NCBI GenBank assembly: GCA_030015575.1
Contig: JASDDO010000026.1
Coordinates: forward strand, 71,201,433 to 71,265,432
DNA length: 64,000 nt
From: Agapanthus africanus
Lineage: Eukaryota; Streptophyta; Magnoliopsida; Asparagales; Amaryllidaceae
Direction of reading: 5' to 3'
Each line of letters starts with the position of its first letter. The first letter of the stretch is position 1. Below the pieces are notes generated by a model. That model was not told the DNA's origin. It was given only the letters and a program-made list of their open reading frames with translations, and did not search any database. Below, in pieces: positions 22,401 through 33,357 of this stretch. Made by a program: the position numbers and the translations under genes.

Positions 22401-22780
22401 TTTCATGTTCATCATTATTGCACGTGTTTACATATGTATTTATATATATTGCTATTGTGTCGCTCTGACGACCTGAGTATGCATGCTCAGAGTGAGAAGT
22501 AGACTGAGCTCGGATTAGGACCTGCCTTACCTCGAGGATATTGCGGACATCTAGATCAGCGACGCCAGCGCTATCTTTCCCTTGATCTCTATCTGGTATA
22601 TCTTTTATTTGTTTTTATAGAATTAGTGACTGCATTTCTCATTACCGTGCTATGATTTCTGATTACCATGTAATACTAGAAGCCGAAGTGTGACTACGAC
22701 ATGATATTTTCTTGACCGTAGGAGCATGGCTGGCCTTGTCAACCCCTCGTATTCCGTATTTTGGGAAGCGGGGCGTGACA
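19455..22780 (+). mobile_element. Left LTR of gag-only Ty3/gypsy element 2 (3326 bp)
   Basis: It begins TGTAATACTC, ends GGGGCGTGACA and is closely similar along its length to 25242-28590, with small substitutions and indels. It contains a GC-rich region (about 19620-20560) in which CGTGCCAC-like words recur. The open frames there are compositional. The following 2.2 kb is AT-rich and non-coding. Confidence 0.93.
20220..20520. repeat. GC-rich minisatellite-like segment in left LTR of element 2
   Basis: Words such as GTGCCAC, CACCGTGTC and CGTGCTCG recur irregularly. The matching part of the right LTR (26010-26330) carries one additional short block around 26100, so the array differs in length between the two LTRs. 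Confidence 0.6.
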
Positions 22781-22789
22781 TAGTTTTGT

Positions 22790-22805
22790 TGGTATCAAAG
22801 CCAGG
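22790..22805 (+). other. Primer-binding site of element 2
   Basis: TGGTATCAAAGCCAGG lies nine bases after the left LTR. It differs at one position from the standard initiator tRNA-Met match (TGGTATCAGAGCC). Confidence 0.85.
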
Positions 22806-23153
22806 TTAAGATTGGGATTACAGTTTCCCAGTAGGGCTTGACAATTTAAGTCGCCCTTTCGGTCTAAATTGTAAACTTGTTATCCTTGACTAGAATCCCT
22901 ACAGTTGTCAAGCGACATTTTGACTCAATCCGCTAGAGTTTTGGGTGACTTGGTAGAGTTATGTGATTGTAATTATGAACTGCAGCATACTTACATGGCA
23001 GCACTCTGCTTGAGTGAATAGGAGTTCTACATTTAATTTCCACTCGTTTGAGTTCGCCTCACCATATATTCTTGTTTCGTTGTTTATTCTATATCTTAGT
23101 CTGATTCTCAATCTTGTACCTTATGTCGTTCTAAAATTTGTTGTTTCAGGACC

Positions 23154-23564
23154 ATGACTTCTAACAACTCTCCGTCCTCCTTCACTACCCAGAGTCAGAC
23201 CGTCGAGATTTTGGGTGTACTGCAAGATTTGATGGAAGCCAAGAAGCGAACAAACGATCTCTTAGCTGAAGGACTAGGAAGGCAAATGGCTCAAGCACCA
23301 GCGGGAGCCCCCAATCGTAGGGGAATCCCTGTTAAACGAAGAGGTGGTGTGCAGATGAAGCGCCCATTTGTTCCTCAGCAACAGAAGCAGCGGAGAACTC
23401 AACGTTGTGGTTATTGCAAGAGGTCAGGACACCTTTAGAGGAACTGTCGCAGGGCTAAAGGGAAGTGCTTGATTTGTGGATCCAACGAGTATCTTATCAA
23501 TGGTTGTCCTCGAAGGAAAGAGCTAAAAAGTGGAGATTCGGCAACGCCCTTCAAATCTGCTTGA
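23154..23564 (+). pseudogene. Shortened gag with CCHC zinc knuckles, element 2
   Basis: An ATG opens a frame starting MTSNNSPSSFTTQSQ, then a basic linker (RRGGVQMKRPFVPQQQKQRR) and a zinc knuckle CGYCKRSGHL-stop-RNC (C-x2-C-x4-H-x4-C with a TAG inside). A second, imperfect knuckle is CLICGSNEYLINGC, where the His is Tyr. Gag coats the RNA inside the particle. The capsid domain, normally 150 or more residues between N-terminus and knuckle, is deleted, and no protease, reverse transcriptase or integrase follows. Confidence 0.8.
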
Positions 23565-25060
23565 GCGATTTGGTTGTTTTCGTACTTAAATTCGAGGACG
23601 GTACGAACCCAGCACAAAATTCAGACTTGCCTTACGAGATTGCAGAGATTTAAATATCGACACAGAGTTATCACCTTTTCCGCTTTCAATAAAGATATTG
23701 TTACTCTATGTTTTAGTAATTGTTTCCTTCCGTTTAAATCTTGTATCTGTTGAAGTTCTAGTTTGAATACAATAAAGTTGTGGATTGTGACTAACTACTT
23801 TTGTTTGACTCGCTATATCTAGACCCTAAACTTAGTTGACACCATAGTTCATTACCGCACCTCCTGATCTTTCCCAATTAGGTTGTATCTTGCCACACAC
23901 TCCTGTCCGAAACTATCGAACCCTATCCTCATTGTAAATTTATATCTTTCCCAGGTTTTGAATCCAAATTTCATCTTTCTATTCTCATGTCATTCTGGAC
24001 AACCCATTCCTAGTTACGTTCTCTCATTCGAGTGCTTGCTTACGGCGTTGACCTTCAAAGTATATACCGCAATATTTTCTCTGGCTAGTCTACCGTATAT
24101 TACTAGTGTTATCTTCCTGTTAGCATAGTCATAACTAGTATTGCTTATTATATTAAGTTTAGAGTTTTGCCTATTTGTACTTACTTAGATTTCCATTAAG
24201 TGTTTGTAAGTATTTTAGTTTTACTTACTGTCTTGAAATGCTCTACTACTTTTCTTTCTCAATAGTTCAAACTTACACTGTATATTTTATCGTTAGTAAA
24301 TCGTTCTTATTAATGCTTTTAATACTATCGTCCTTTTATTTTGAAGTTCCTTTCTTCGGGCCTTTTCGTCTTGATTTTTTTTATTTGCTTTAGTTACAGA
24401 ATGTCATTTTGAGTTATTTGTTACTCTATATTTCTTTTAATATTTTATTGTTTATTATATCGTTATTATTCATATTCATTTCGTTTGTTTGTGTTCTTTT
24501 GATTAACTTTCAAAATTTATATTATTAGCGGTTCGAGTTTTCTTTAAAAATGAGTTTCATACTGATTTTCTATATAGTATTTCCTTTTCTTTGTTCATAT
24601 TTATGCTAACTACCTTTTGTTTTCGTATTTACGTTACTTACGTATTCTTTTGCTTCAATCGATTTAAATTTTCTATTTACGGTAATATAAATTATGGTTA
24701 TCTTTTATTTACTTGTACATATCTCGGTATTATCTTAATTTCTTTTGTATTGTATTATCTCCGCATTTTTGCAAATATAGTTTAGTCTTGGTCTTTACGT
24801 AAATGGTTGATATCTCGTTTGTTTACTAGCCACCTATGTGTTCATTTTATTTTTCTCTATATTTTACCGTATAAGTATTCTTAAGCTATTTTATAATTGT
24901 CTGATTTATAGTCTTACAAATGTAGTTTCGGAGCTTAAGGCTTATCAGCCAATTTTTCGTCATTGTTATTTGTTGTCATTCTTCCTTGTATTGTATATAT
25001 AGTTTATTACTATAAATGGTTATATCTTGGGCATACTTATGACTATTCTTTTAGCTGCGC

Positions 25061-25113
<53 letters not shown>

Positions 25114-25233
25114 CTTTGATTTTCATCTAGTTGCTTTTGCGTAAATCGCTATATAATAATATTTGATTTTTGTTGCTTTCGTATTGCATTTTTAACGTAT
25201 CGTATTTTAAATTTCGAGGACGAAATTTTATAT
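23565..25233 (+). mobile_element. Non-coding T-rich internal region of element 2
   Basis: About 1.7 kb where pol should be contains no recognisable protein and is strongly T-rich on the plus strand, with few A runs. The open frames in it encode only hydrophobic low-complexity peptides. A (TA)n tract lies at about 25066-25110. It ends in TTCGAGGACGAAATTT, the conserved pre-LTR sequence also seen in element 1. Confidence 0.75.
25066..25110. repeat. (TA)n microsatellite
   Basis: Uninterrupted TA dinucleotides. Confidence 0.95.
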
Positions 25234-25241
25234 AAGTGGGG
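25234..25241 (+). other. Polypurine tract of element 2
   Basis: AAGTGGGG directly precedes the right LTR start TGTGATTTAATACC. Confidence 0.7.
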
Positions 25242-28200
25242 TGTGATTTAATACCGAGTATTCTTTGAACATATTTCCCGTATTTATAAATCAAAGTTTC
25301 TCAAAAAAAATTCTATTAGAATGTTTCCTATAAATAATTTCCTACACTTTCTAATATTAATTTACTAAACTTTTATTTAATTCATTAAATTTTAGTTTCT
25401 AATTCTAACCTAACCCTCACCCCAAGCCCAGCCCACGAACCCTTTCCTCACCCTTCACCCCAAACCCGACCCAAACAAACCCGACCCGAACACTCAACCC
25501 CCACTCCTTCTCCTTCTTCTCCCTCGCCTTGTTTCCCGCCATTTCCCCACGCCTGTTCCTCCTCGTCCCAACGTCCTCACGCCTACCTCCACGACGACCA
25601 TGCCCACTCCTTCAACTACCCTGTATGATCCCCTCGCCAAACCCCATCATCTCCTCAACGTTACCCTCCCTCACGCTACCCACGAGACCCGCTCCCCAAC
25701 AGCCACGACGACGAAGTCCACTCCCCTCAGTGCCCTCCCGATCCTGTCGCCACCACCTTCTCCTCCTTTCTCCACTTTTCTTCTCCAAAACCCGAGCAAC
25801 ACCTGAGCGACCCATCACCCGAGCTTCCCCTGCACACCACAACCCACCGCCTCACTTGTTCTCGTCACCGTCCCCGTCTTCCTACCTCGCCTGCACACCC
25901 TCGTCACCGCCGGCCGGCTATTGAATCGCCCCCGTTGAGCCGCCGCTACCTCCATCGCTTCCGCCACCTCTTTGCCTCCCCACTTCCTGCACCTCACCAA
26001 CCCACCACCACCATCGTGCCCGTCTACGTGCCACCGCATACCCAGACGTGTCGCGTCCCGTGCCCACTCCTCGTGCCACGTCGTACCCAGTCCCCGTGCC
26101 ACGTCGTGCCAGCCCCTGTGCCACACCGTGCCCGATCCAGTGCACGTGCCGTGCCACTCTCGCACCACGCACCGAGTCAAGACCGTGCTCGGTATCGTGT
26201 CGCGCCGTGCCACGCACCGAGCCAGGACCACGCCCACTACCGTGTCACACTCGCATCGTCACCGTGCCCAGTACCGGATCTCCACACATCGCGCTCGCGC
26301 CACGTGCCGTGTCCAGCATCACATCGTCTCGTGTGTCGAGACGAAGTCCACAAGCGGTGTCGCTTCTATATCAGCGACCGAAGGCAACTGAAAACCCGAT
26401 CACTTGCTTTACATGCTAGTATTCTTTTAAGTGGATCATTAGGTTTTAAATCATAATGATATTATTGCATACGTATCTATATCATTTAATAATCGTATAC
26501 TAGTTAAGTGCTCGACACAAATTCCTAAATCAAAACTTATCTATTATGACGGAACTTAAGCATAATGGTTTACCCTAGCGATAACGAATACTGTGTTAAG
26601 AGCTGGCTTGAAAATATGGACTTTAACACCGTGTAATGTCATCCCCATTTAGATCCGTCGAATCTGAAAATTTCCGTACCTGAATTTTACGAAAATCATA
26701 ATAAATTGGTTACACACCTGAATGTTGTGTTCGAGGGCTCATATCGAAGCCGACTCGATGAACTAGAACCCCACATAATTTACAATCTGTTTCTACTTTA
26801 TAACGGTGACGGAAACTGTTCGGGAGTGCGGCTCTAGACTGCAGTCCAGAGCAGCACTGCTTGTCAGCACTTGAAATGAAATACTTTTACATCTCTGTGT
26901 GCGAATGGTATTATGCGGAACCCTATACCGTAGTGAATATAAATCTGTTAGCTAATCATTGAAAGCAGTTTCATTCATTTTTATCATCGTTTGCTATTTT
27001 AATCACATTGTAAACCATCAGGACATATTGCAGTCCCAAGCAGGGACAGAACGTATATCCGATATTAGATAGTGCATAACATCCAGCATACAGCGGGTTT
27101 TATCTATCCGTCTGGTGTGTTGGAAACCTAACTGGTAAACCTAAATATTATCCAACTGTAGAGTCACCTAATTATCCTCCCAACTGTGAGTAAAATGTGT
27201 TACGAAACGGACTTCCAATTCAGAAATTGGATTTCCAGCAGTAAACGCTTAAAATGAAATAACCATAACTAGCAAACCTGAAACCCGATTGACGCGAAAC
27301 TAATATTGATGGACAGATAATTAAACATACTGCTTTTCTTTTATTTTATTGTTTTCATAATTCTGCACGTGTGATGTATAGTAAATCTTGCGAGTGGTAT
27401 GACGCTGGCTGCTATATTTTATTCGTATTACAATTAATTGCATTCTCATCATATCATGTAGCGGTTATATTCTCATTGAATAGTGGTCATAAATATTGAT
27501 AACCTAGTGACCGTGTTACATTACCCAGTGATAAATATTAGTGTTTGGATTGTGGAAAGTACGTTAGTGTAAAAGCGTGATTGAATAAGTGAAGTGACAC
27601 GTACTTGTACACAATCAGCGGAACCGATTAAATTATTGTATTGTCGACGCCTATGGGACATATATAGGTGTAACTATAACTGGAATGGGACGGTTATGAA
27701 AACATTTATATTAGTGTCATAGGTAAGATATTGAGTACTGTCCGTTTATCTTGAATACCAGTCGAGCCATGCATGATGAAGATCATGTCTCCAGTTCTCG
27801 CATAGATTTGTCATGGAGCGACTAGTATTTGGGTTCATGGTCGGTGCTTGATGTAGATCGCGGGTGTGGAGTAGTTTGAGTATGAGTTCGATCAACGGAA
27901 TCCCATGAGTCTCACTGCCGGCATATACAGCGATTTCGGGAGTCGTATGGGTGATATTACTGATTATTAGCGAGCGTGATTCGGGCCCGTGTTCCCTTGC
28001 CCCTGTGGTCTACCCTTGGGTTGGGGATACTCCTGCGGTGGTTGACGCTCACATTCGGACTGACGATAGGTTTAGTGACTGGACAGTAAGACTTAGAGAC
28101 TGATAGTTTAGTGGCATGGACATTGCATTGACTACTGATTCGATATGCCTGCTTTATTGTTTACATGTACCAGTTACTTCATGCCCATGTCATCACTCCA

Positions 28201-28590
28201 TGCTTACTGTTTCATGTTCATCATTATTGCACGTGTTTACATATGTATTTATATATATTGCTATTGTGTCGCTCTGACGACCTGAGTATGCATGCTCAGA
28301 GTAAGAAGTGGACTGTGCTCGGATCAGGACCTGCCTTACCTCAAGAATATTGCGGACATCTAGATCAGCGACGCCAACGCTATCTTTCCCTTGATCTCTA
28401 TCTGGTATATCTTTTATCTGTTTTGATATAATTAGTGACTGCATTTCTCATTACATGTGCTATGATTACTGATTACCACGTAATGCTAGAAGCCGAAGTG
28501 TGATTACGGCAGAATATTTTCTTGATCGTAGGAGCATGGCTGGCCTTGTCAACCCCTAGTATTCCGTATTTTGGGAAGCGGGGCATGACA
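25242..28590 (+). mobile_element. Right LTR of element 2 (3349 bp)
   Basis: It is the partner of 19455-22780. Its first bases (TGTGATTTAATACCGAG) differ from the left LTR (TGTAATACTCAG) by a few substitutions and an extra stretch; after TTTGAACATATTTCCCG the two run in parallel. It ends GGGGCATGACA and is followed by target duplication CCAAG. Confidence 0.93.
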
Positions 28591-28680
28591 CCAAGCCCAA
28601 CCCTAACTCAATCCCCAACCCTAACCCTAAGTTTATCCCTATCCCTAATCCCTAACCCAATCCAAACCCTAACTCTACCC
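28591..28680. repeat. CCAAG duplication and telomere-like tract, right of element 2
   Basis: CCAAG (28591-28595) repeats the five bases before element 2. It is followed by irregular CCCTAA, CCCAAC and CCCTAT units until about 28680, the continuation of the tract at 19380-19454. Confidence 0.75.
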
Positions 28681-29312
28681 GAACACCACCAACATCAATA
28701 ACTACAACAACACCAACAATAACATAATCAATAATAACAGAAAGCATCAGCAACAACAGCAGCTACAAATAAAAAGGAAAAAAATTGGGTATTCTGCAAA
28801 AATAAAAAATTAAACGAAAAAAAATTAAAATTTACCTCCTGACGGCTATGACGTTTTTCGACGGCGGCGGCAACGACCTAGTGATTCGATCAAATTCGAT
28901 GAAAGTGCGTCTAGGGAAGAAATTAAAATTAAAATTAAACCAATTTTTTTTTAAATTATCCTAATCCTAATCAATTTTGCTTACCTCTACACGACGACGG
29001 CGAGTTTCGGCGACGACTAGCTTCGACGACGGCGATAACTAGCTCGATCGGGTGTGGGCCTTCGACGACGAGCTCGATCAGGGAGGCGAGGGCTTCGAAG
29101 GGTACGACCTCGGCAACGACGGTACACAGCTCCAGCAGCGGGAGAGGCAGCGGCAATGATGTACGTAGGTCGATGCATTTTGTTTTTGGGAGAATATATC
29201 TATATAAACTCAATTTACGATGACCTACATACTCGACGATGACGATAATCACCGAAAAACACACTAAAAGTATAGAGAACTCCTATCAAACGTCCCAAGT
29301 TTTCAATGCATT
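28681..29312. other. Intergenic, no gene seen
   Basis: An ACA/CAA-rich stretch (28680-28780) is followed by two purine/CGACG-rich segments (28850-28920 and 28985-29160) in which CGACGACGG-like words recur. The open frames there are low-complexity. Nothing identifiable. Confidence 0.6.
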
Positions 29313-30208
29313 TTGTATTTAGGACCAACTCTACCTCAACAACGGCTGGTTTGGAGACTTGCCGATATTAGTCGGCACTGCAGTAGCCCAAGAATTCTTA
29401 AGGCCAAACCAACCGATATAATACTTGCCACCTTTCCAAAATCCGTAACCACTTGGCTCAAAGCTCTCCTCTTCGCCACTATCAACCGCGGCCACAACAA
29501 CAGTTTATCCACATGCAAGCCCCACCAATGCATTCCGTTTTTAGAAAGTCAAGTTTACACGAAAGACCAAATACCAAACTTAAACCATATCCCATCTCCT
29601 AGGCTTTTCGGGACCAACAACCCGTTCTGTTCATTGCCAGAATCTGTTATTGAGTCTGGTTGTAAAATCATCTATCTGTGTCGAAACCCTAAGGATAACT
29701 TTGTTTCCTTGTGGTGCTTCATAAATAAGATGAGAGAAAAGTCCGGTGCGAAGCCGCAACCACTGGAGGTGACCTTTGACCACTTCTGCAACGAGCGTTC
29801 CATTTTCGGACCGTTTTGGTATCATGTCCTTGGATACTGGAAGGCTAGTCTAAAAACAGAAAAGAATATATAGGATTCTGTTTATGAGATACGAAGAGTT
29901 GATGAAGGACCCGATTAATGAGTTAAAGAGATTGGCGGATTTCGTTAATCGCCTGTTTACTTTGGATGAAGAGAGGAATGGAGCGGTTGAGAGCGAGCAT
30001 TGTTGAGCAGTGTGAGTTTGAGAATTTGAGAAGCTTGGAGGTGAATAAGATCGGGACAACCGATATAATGCATCTAGCATTTGATAACCATACATTTTTC
30101 AGACGCGGTAAAGTTGGTGATTGGGTGAACCATCTTACTCCTCAAATGGCTGGGCGATTAGACATGATTATGGAAGGTAAATTTAAAGGTTCTGGCATGA
30201 CCTTATAA
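29313..30208 (+). pseudogene. Cytosolic sulfotransferase (SOT) pseudogene
   Basis: Sulfotransferases move a sulfo group from PAPS to small hydroxylated molecules. The sequence shows the 5'-phosphosulfate loop as TFPKSVTTWLKAL (usual YPKSGTTWLKAL, with the key Gly replaced by Val), the 3'-phosphate motif YLCRNPKDNFVSLW, RYEELMKDP, and the C-terminal VGDWVNHLTPQMAGRLD and KGSGMTL. A stop occurs at 29871, the frame shifts just after it, and it shifts again near 29990. About 60-70 N-terminal residues of a normal 320-residue enzyme are missing or unrecognisable. Plant SOT genes usually lack introns, so the breaks are not splice sites. It lies between element 2 and VPS32 and is probably silent. Confidence 0.9.
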
Positions 30209-30319
30209 TTAAGCTTGCGATAGAGATGCTGTAATGCTTTCACTTTTCACCGTATTTTCCGCATGTACTGGAAATAATAAGTAAAAATTAAGGAAGATGA
30301 TCTGAATCCTGAATGCATA

Positions 30320-30324
<5 letters not shown>

Positions 30325-30362
<38 letters not shown>
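30325..30362. repeat. (AT)n microsatellite
   Basis: Uninterrupted AT dinucleotides downstream of the sulfotransferase pseudogene. Confidence 0.95.
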
Positions 30363-30364
<2 letters not shown>

Positions 30365-31730
30365 CATGTGAAGATAGCCTTCCCAATGATTAGAGCATAG
30401 AGTAAAACTCAGCAACTATTTAATTCTAACTATAAATAGATTTTTGGCTTATCATTGTATATCATTAGAAGGAAATTGAGCATTTTAAGCTCAGGTTCAT
30501 AAGTAAACCCTATCTATACCTTCTGCTTCATGTAACAATACGAATGAACACCATTTTAGAAAGAAAAAGTAATTTTAATGTTGGCTACTGGCCTCCTCAT
30601 CAGTAACTTTAACATTCTACTCCATCTTGTATTTAATAATAGACCCTGTTGCCTACAAGGATTGAATAAAATGGATAGATAAAATATTTCTCGCTACAAA
30701 ACCAAGCCAAGGGTTGCAATCCGCTATAGTTTTACTTTCAGTATTTGTATTGCTAAAGGCAGCAGTTAATGTTGTATTTGGTGCATTTATTTTATTTGGA
30801 TGCTTCAACAATAGAGCTGTTTACCTTCCACTTCATAAGCTACATGCCAAAGCGGCATATCTTGTAGCCTGAGCTAGAAGAAAGTTGCACAGTTTATACA
30901 GACTTAGAATTATCCCTCTTAACACAAATATGCGACACTTGTTCCAGTTTCTTAGCACCTGCAATTAATACAATAAAATTCCTTACGTTTAAGGAGACAG
31001 ACTATCTAATAATCATACGCAAAAACTCTATTTTCATTAAACATTCACAACAACAACAACAAATTGATCGCAAAACCATTTTTGCAACAAATATAGCAAG
31101 CGACACTAAATAACAACTATGGTATCATTTATATGCAACAGATGCTGCATTTTTCTTTCCAACAAATCAAGCAACCACTATTTTATTTAAAATTTAAAAA
31201 ACCAGTAAACTTAAAATCCAAAATTGACATGCACCCTTCAGAAGTTTCAACCAATAAGAAATCAAACCACTTTGTTATGAGCATACAAGAAATAAGTATT
31301 AAGTTGCATCCATATACTTGCAAAAATAATTAAGAATCACAAATAAAAGCTAACCAATTTGTAATTTTTATACATAACCATCATATGCCACATTCCATCT
31401 ATCTAGGACCGGCCTTGTAAAGGCTACAAGGGGAAATGTATTCCATACCAATAGAAACACCTCAATCATAAATACCTGTAAGAAGCCACAGAGGTAATTT
31501 CTTTCTTCCATCATATATAATATTTTCCAGGAAAAATATAGACACACAGATTGTAGATCAATACGGAGAAACTTGGGTCCCTCCATCTTCGAGTAATCAA
31601 ATCTGGCTTTTCAAAGTATTGACAGTTCTGAGAATATTCTTGACCTGCAGACATCTAACAAAATGGTTATGACATGAAATGTCATGTTGAAATCAAAGTA
31701 AGCAACAATATAACCAATATGTATAGAGCA
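30363..31730. other. Intergenic, no gene recognised
   Basis: AT-rich sequence. A minus-strand frame at 31368-31586 is open for 72 residues but resembles no family I know and shows no splice context. I leave it uncalled. Confidence 0.5.
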
Positions 31731-31887
31731 ATACTTTTCCTACCCACAATTTGTCTACCCAAAAGCTTACCAAAGAGACATAATGGTAGGACCCACAACA
31801 CCTAGGTAATAGTGTCAAACAGATGGGCCCATGGTGTTTATCTCTTTGGTAAACTTTTGGATAGACAAGTTGCGGTAGAAAAAGTAT
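31731..31887. mobile_element. MITE-like inverted-repeat element (157 bp)
   Basis: The left end ATACTTTTCCTACC...TTTGTCTACCCAAAAG and the reverse complement of the right end ATACTTTTTCTACCG...CTTGTCTATCCAAAAG pair over about 60 bp with a few mismatches, leaving a short centre. This is the structure of a miniature inverted-repeat transposable element. I do not see a clear target duplication, so the superfamily is undetermined. Confidence 0.75.
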
Positions 31888-32650
31888 TTTTGACATGCAT
31901 AACATACCAAGCAAAAAGATACTACAGCGTCGATTAAAGCAGTTGTTGTCTATAAAATTTACAGGCCTTCTGCAATAAATGTTCCCTTAGTCTACGAAGT
32001 CATCTTATTGATGAAATACTACATTAAATGTGTCTAATCGTCAGGTATTATTTAGTTATCTATAACTTATGTGGAAGAAAACAAGTTAAATGAACTAGAA
32101 GCATTTGTTAGCTGATTGTTTGGGGACAAAATGGAAAAATGTTCATATCAACTCACAGGCTGAAAATCTGCAAAACTCATCATCATATATTATTATTATC
32201 AATGATTTTTGTTTAATTAATAGAAAATGTTGCAAAACTCGTCATGATATATAATTATCAATGATTTTTGTTTAGTGTAACTGATATGTTGAAAAGGAGT
32301 GGGCAGAAAATCAAATCGAAATGCACAACGTCATAATATTACACAACTGACTGGATTATTCATTCGCATAGCAGATATTATAAACTATAACCAATCAATC
32401 ATTTACAAGTAACAGCTCTAAAGATGTCAATGGCATCATGAAGCATGCAAAAGGGAAGAAAACGCAAGTCCGATTACAAAAAAAGCAATTAGCAGGCATG
32501 TTGATTGTTGAGCCATTTACTTTTAACTTGAGTTAGTAGCCTAAGAGCAGTATACAGAACTACTTAAATCTTGTTTTGATATCCAGTTCCTTTTATTCTC
32601 CCACACCACTGCCAGAATTCTTTTACCACTAAGTGACAAATTATATGCAA
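31888..32650. other. Intergenic, no gene seen
   Basis: AT-rich, with a short near-direct repeat of AAAACTC(A/G)TCATCATATAT...ATCAATGATTTTTGTTTA at about 32172 and 32235. Nothing coding. Confidence 0.5.
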
Positions 32651-33280
32651 AATTGTACTAATACCATAAACTTCCAATTGTTTCGAAATAAATACCTAAT
32701 TACAGAAACCTACCATGAACCACCACCTCTGCTTGCAAGAAAATACCATAAAGCAATCTAACAGCTTGCTGCCGTCAATTTAAACTGCCACCTCACCCTA
32801 GTGTTTCAATTATTTTTTCCATTTTACCCGTGTGGCTTTCCCCATAGCCCTCTCTCTCTCTATCTCTCCCTCTCTCCCCCTCCCTCCCTCCGGATGCGCA
32901 AATCTCCTCAACATCTCCCATCCATTCAAAACCACCATATCCTAAATACCCAAATCCCTAACCGCAGAGTCCCCAAGCTTGATCCCTAAATTCCCAAAAC
33001 CTTAAATCCCCACCCACCATTTTTTTTCACTTTTCTCCTTCCGCTCACTCTCAATATCCAACTACACCAACCTCTCCTTCCTCTGCTCCTCCATCCACCT
33101 AGCCCTTCTGGTTAGCAAAAGGTGTATTACAATTAACGCCCTATAGTATTTACATGCATAAAATTAATATTGGTGGTTTTATTTAATTTTAAAGTCATGG
33201 TATTTAATGTTTTAAAAGATCATGGTGTTTAATGCAAGAACATTCAATTTGATAGTATTTCAGTACAGTTTAGCCCAGAT
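32651..33280. mobile_element. Possible non-autonomous TIR element downstream of VPS32
   Basis: The left part (AAATTGTACTAATACCATAAACT...) and the reverse complement of the right part (AAACTGTACTGAAATACTATCAAA...) look alike over 20-25 bases. Both sides contain repeated TACCAT words. The interior has a CT-rich tract (32850-32900). The match is imperfect. Confidence 0.3.
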
Positions 33281-33357
33281 GAATGCCATTAGCCGCTAAT
33301 TTTATCTCTAATTCTCTGAGAAATACAGAGTATATATGGAGCTAAGCTAGGTACCTC

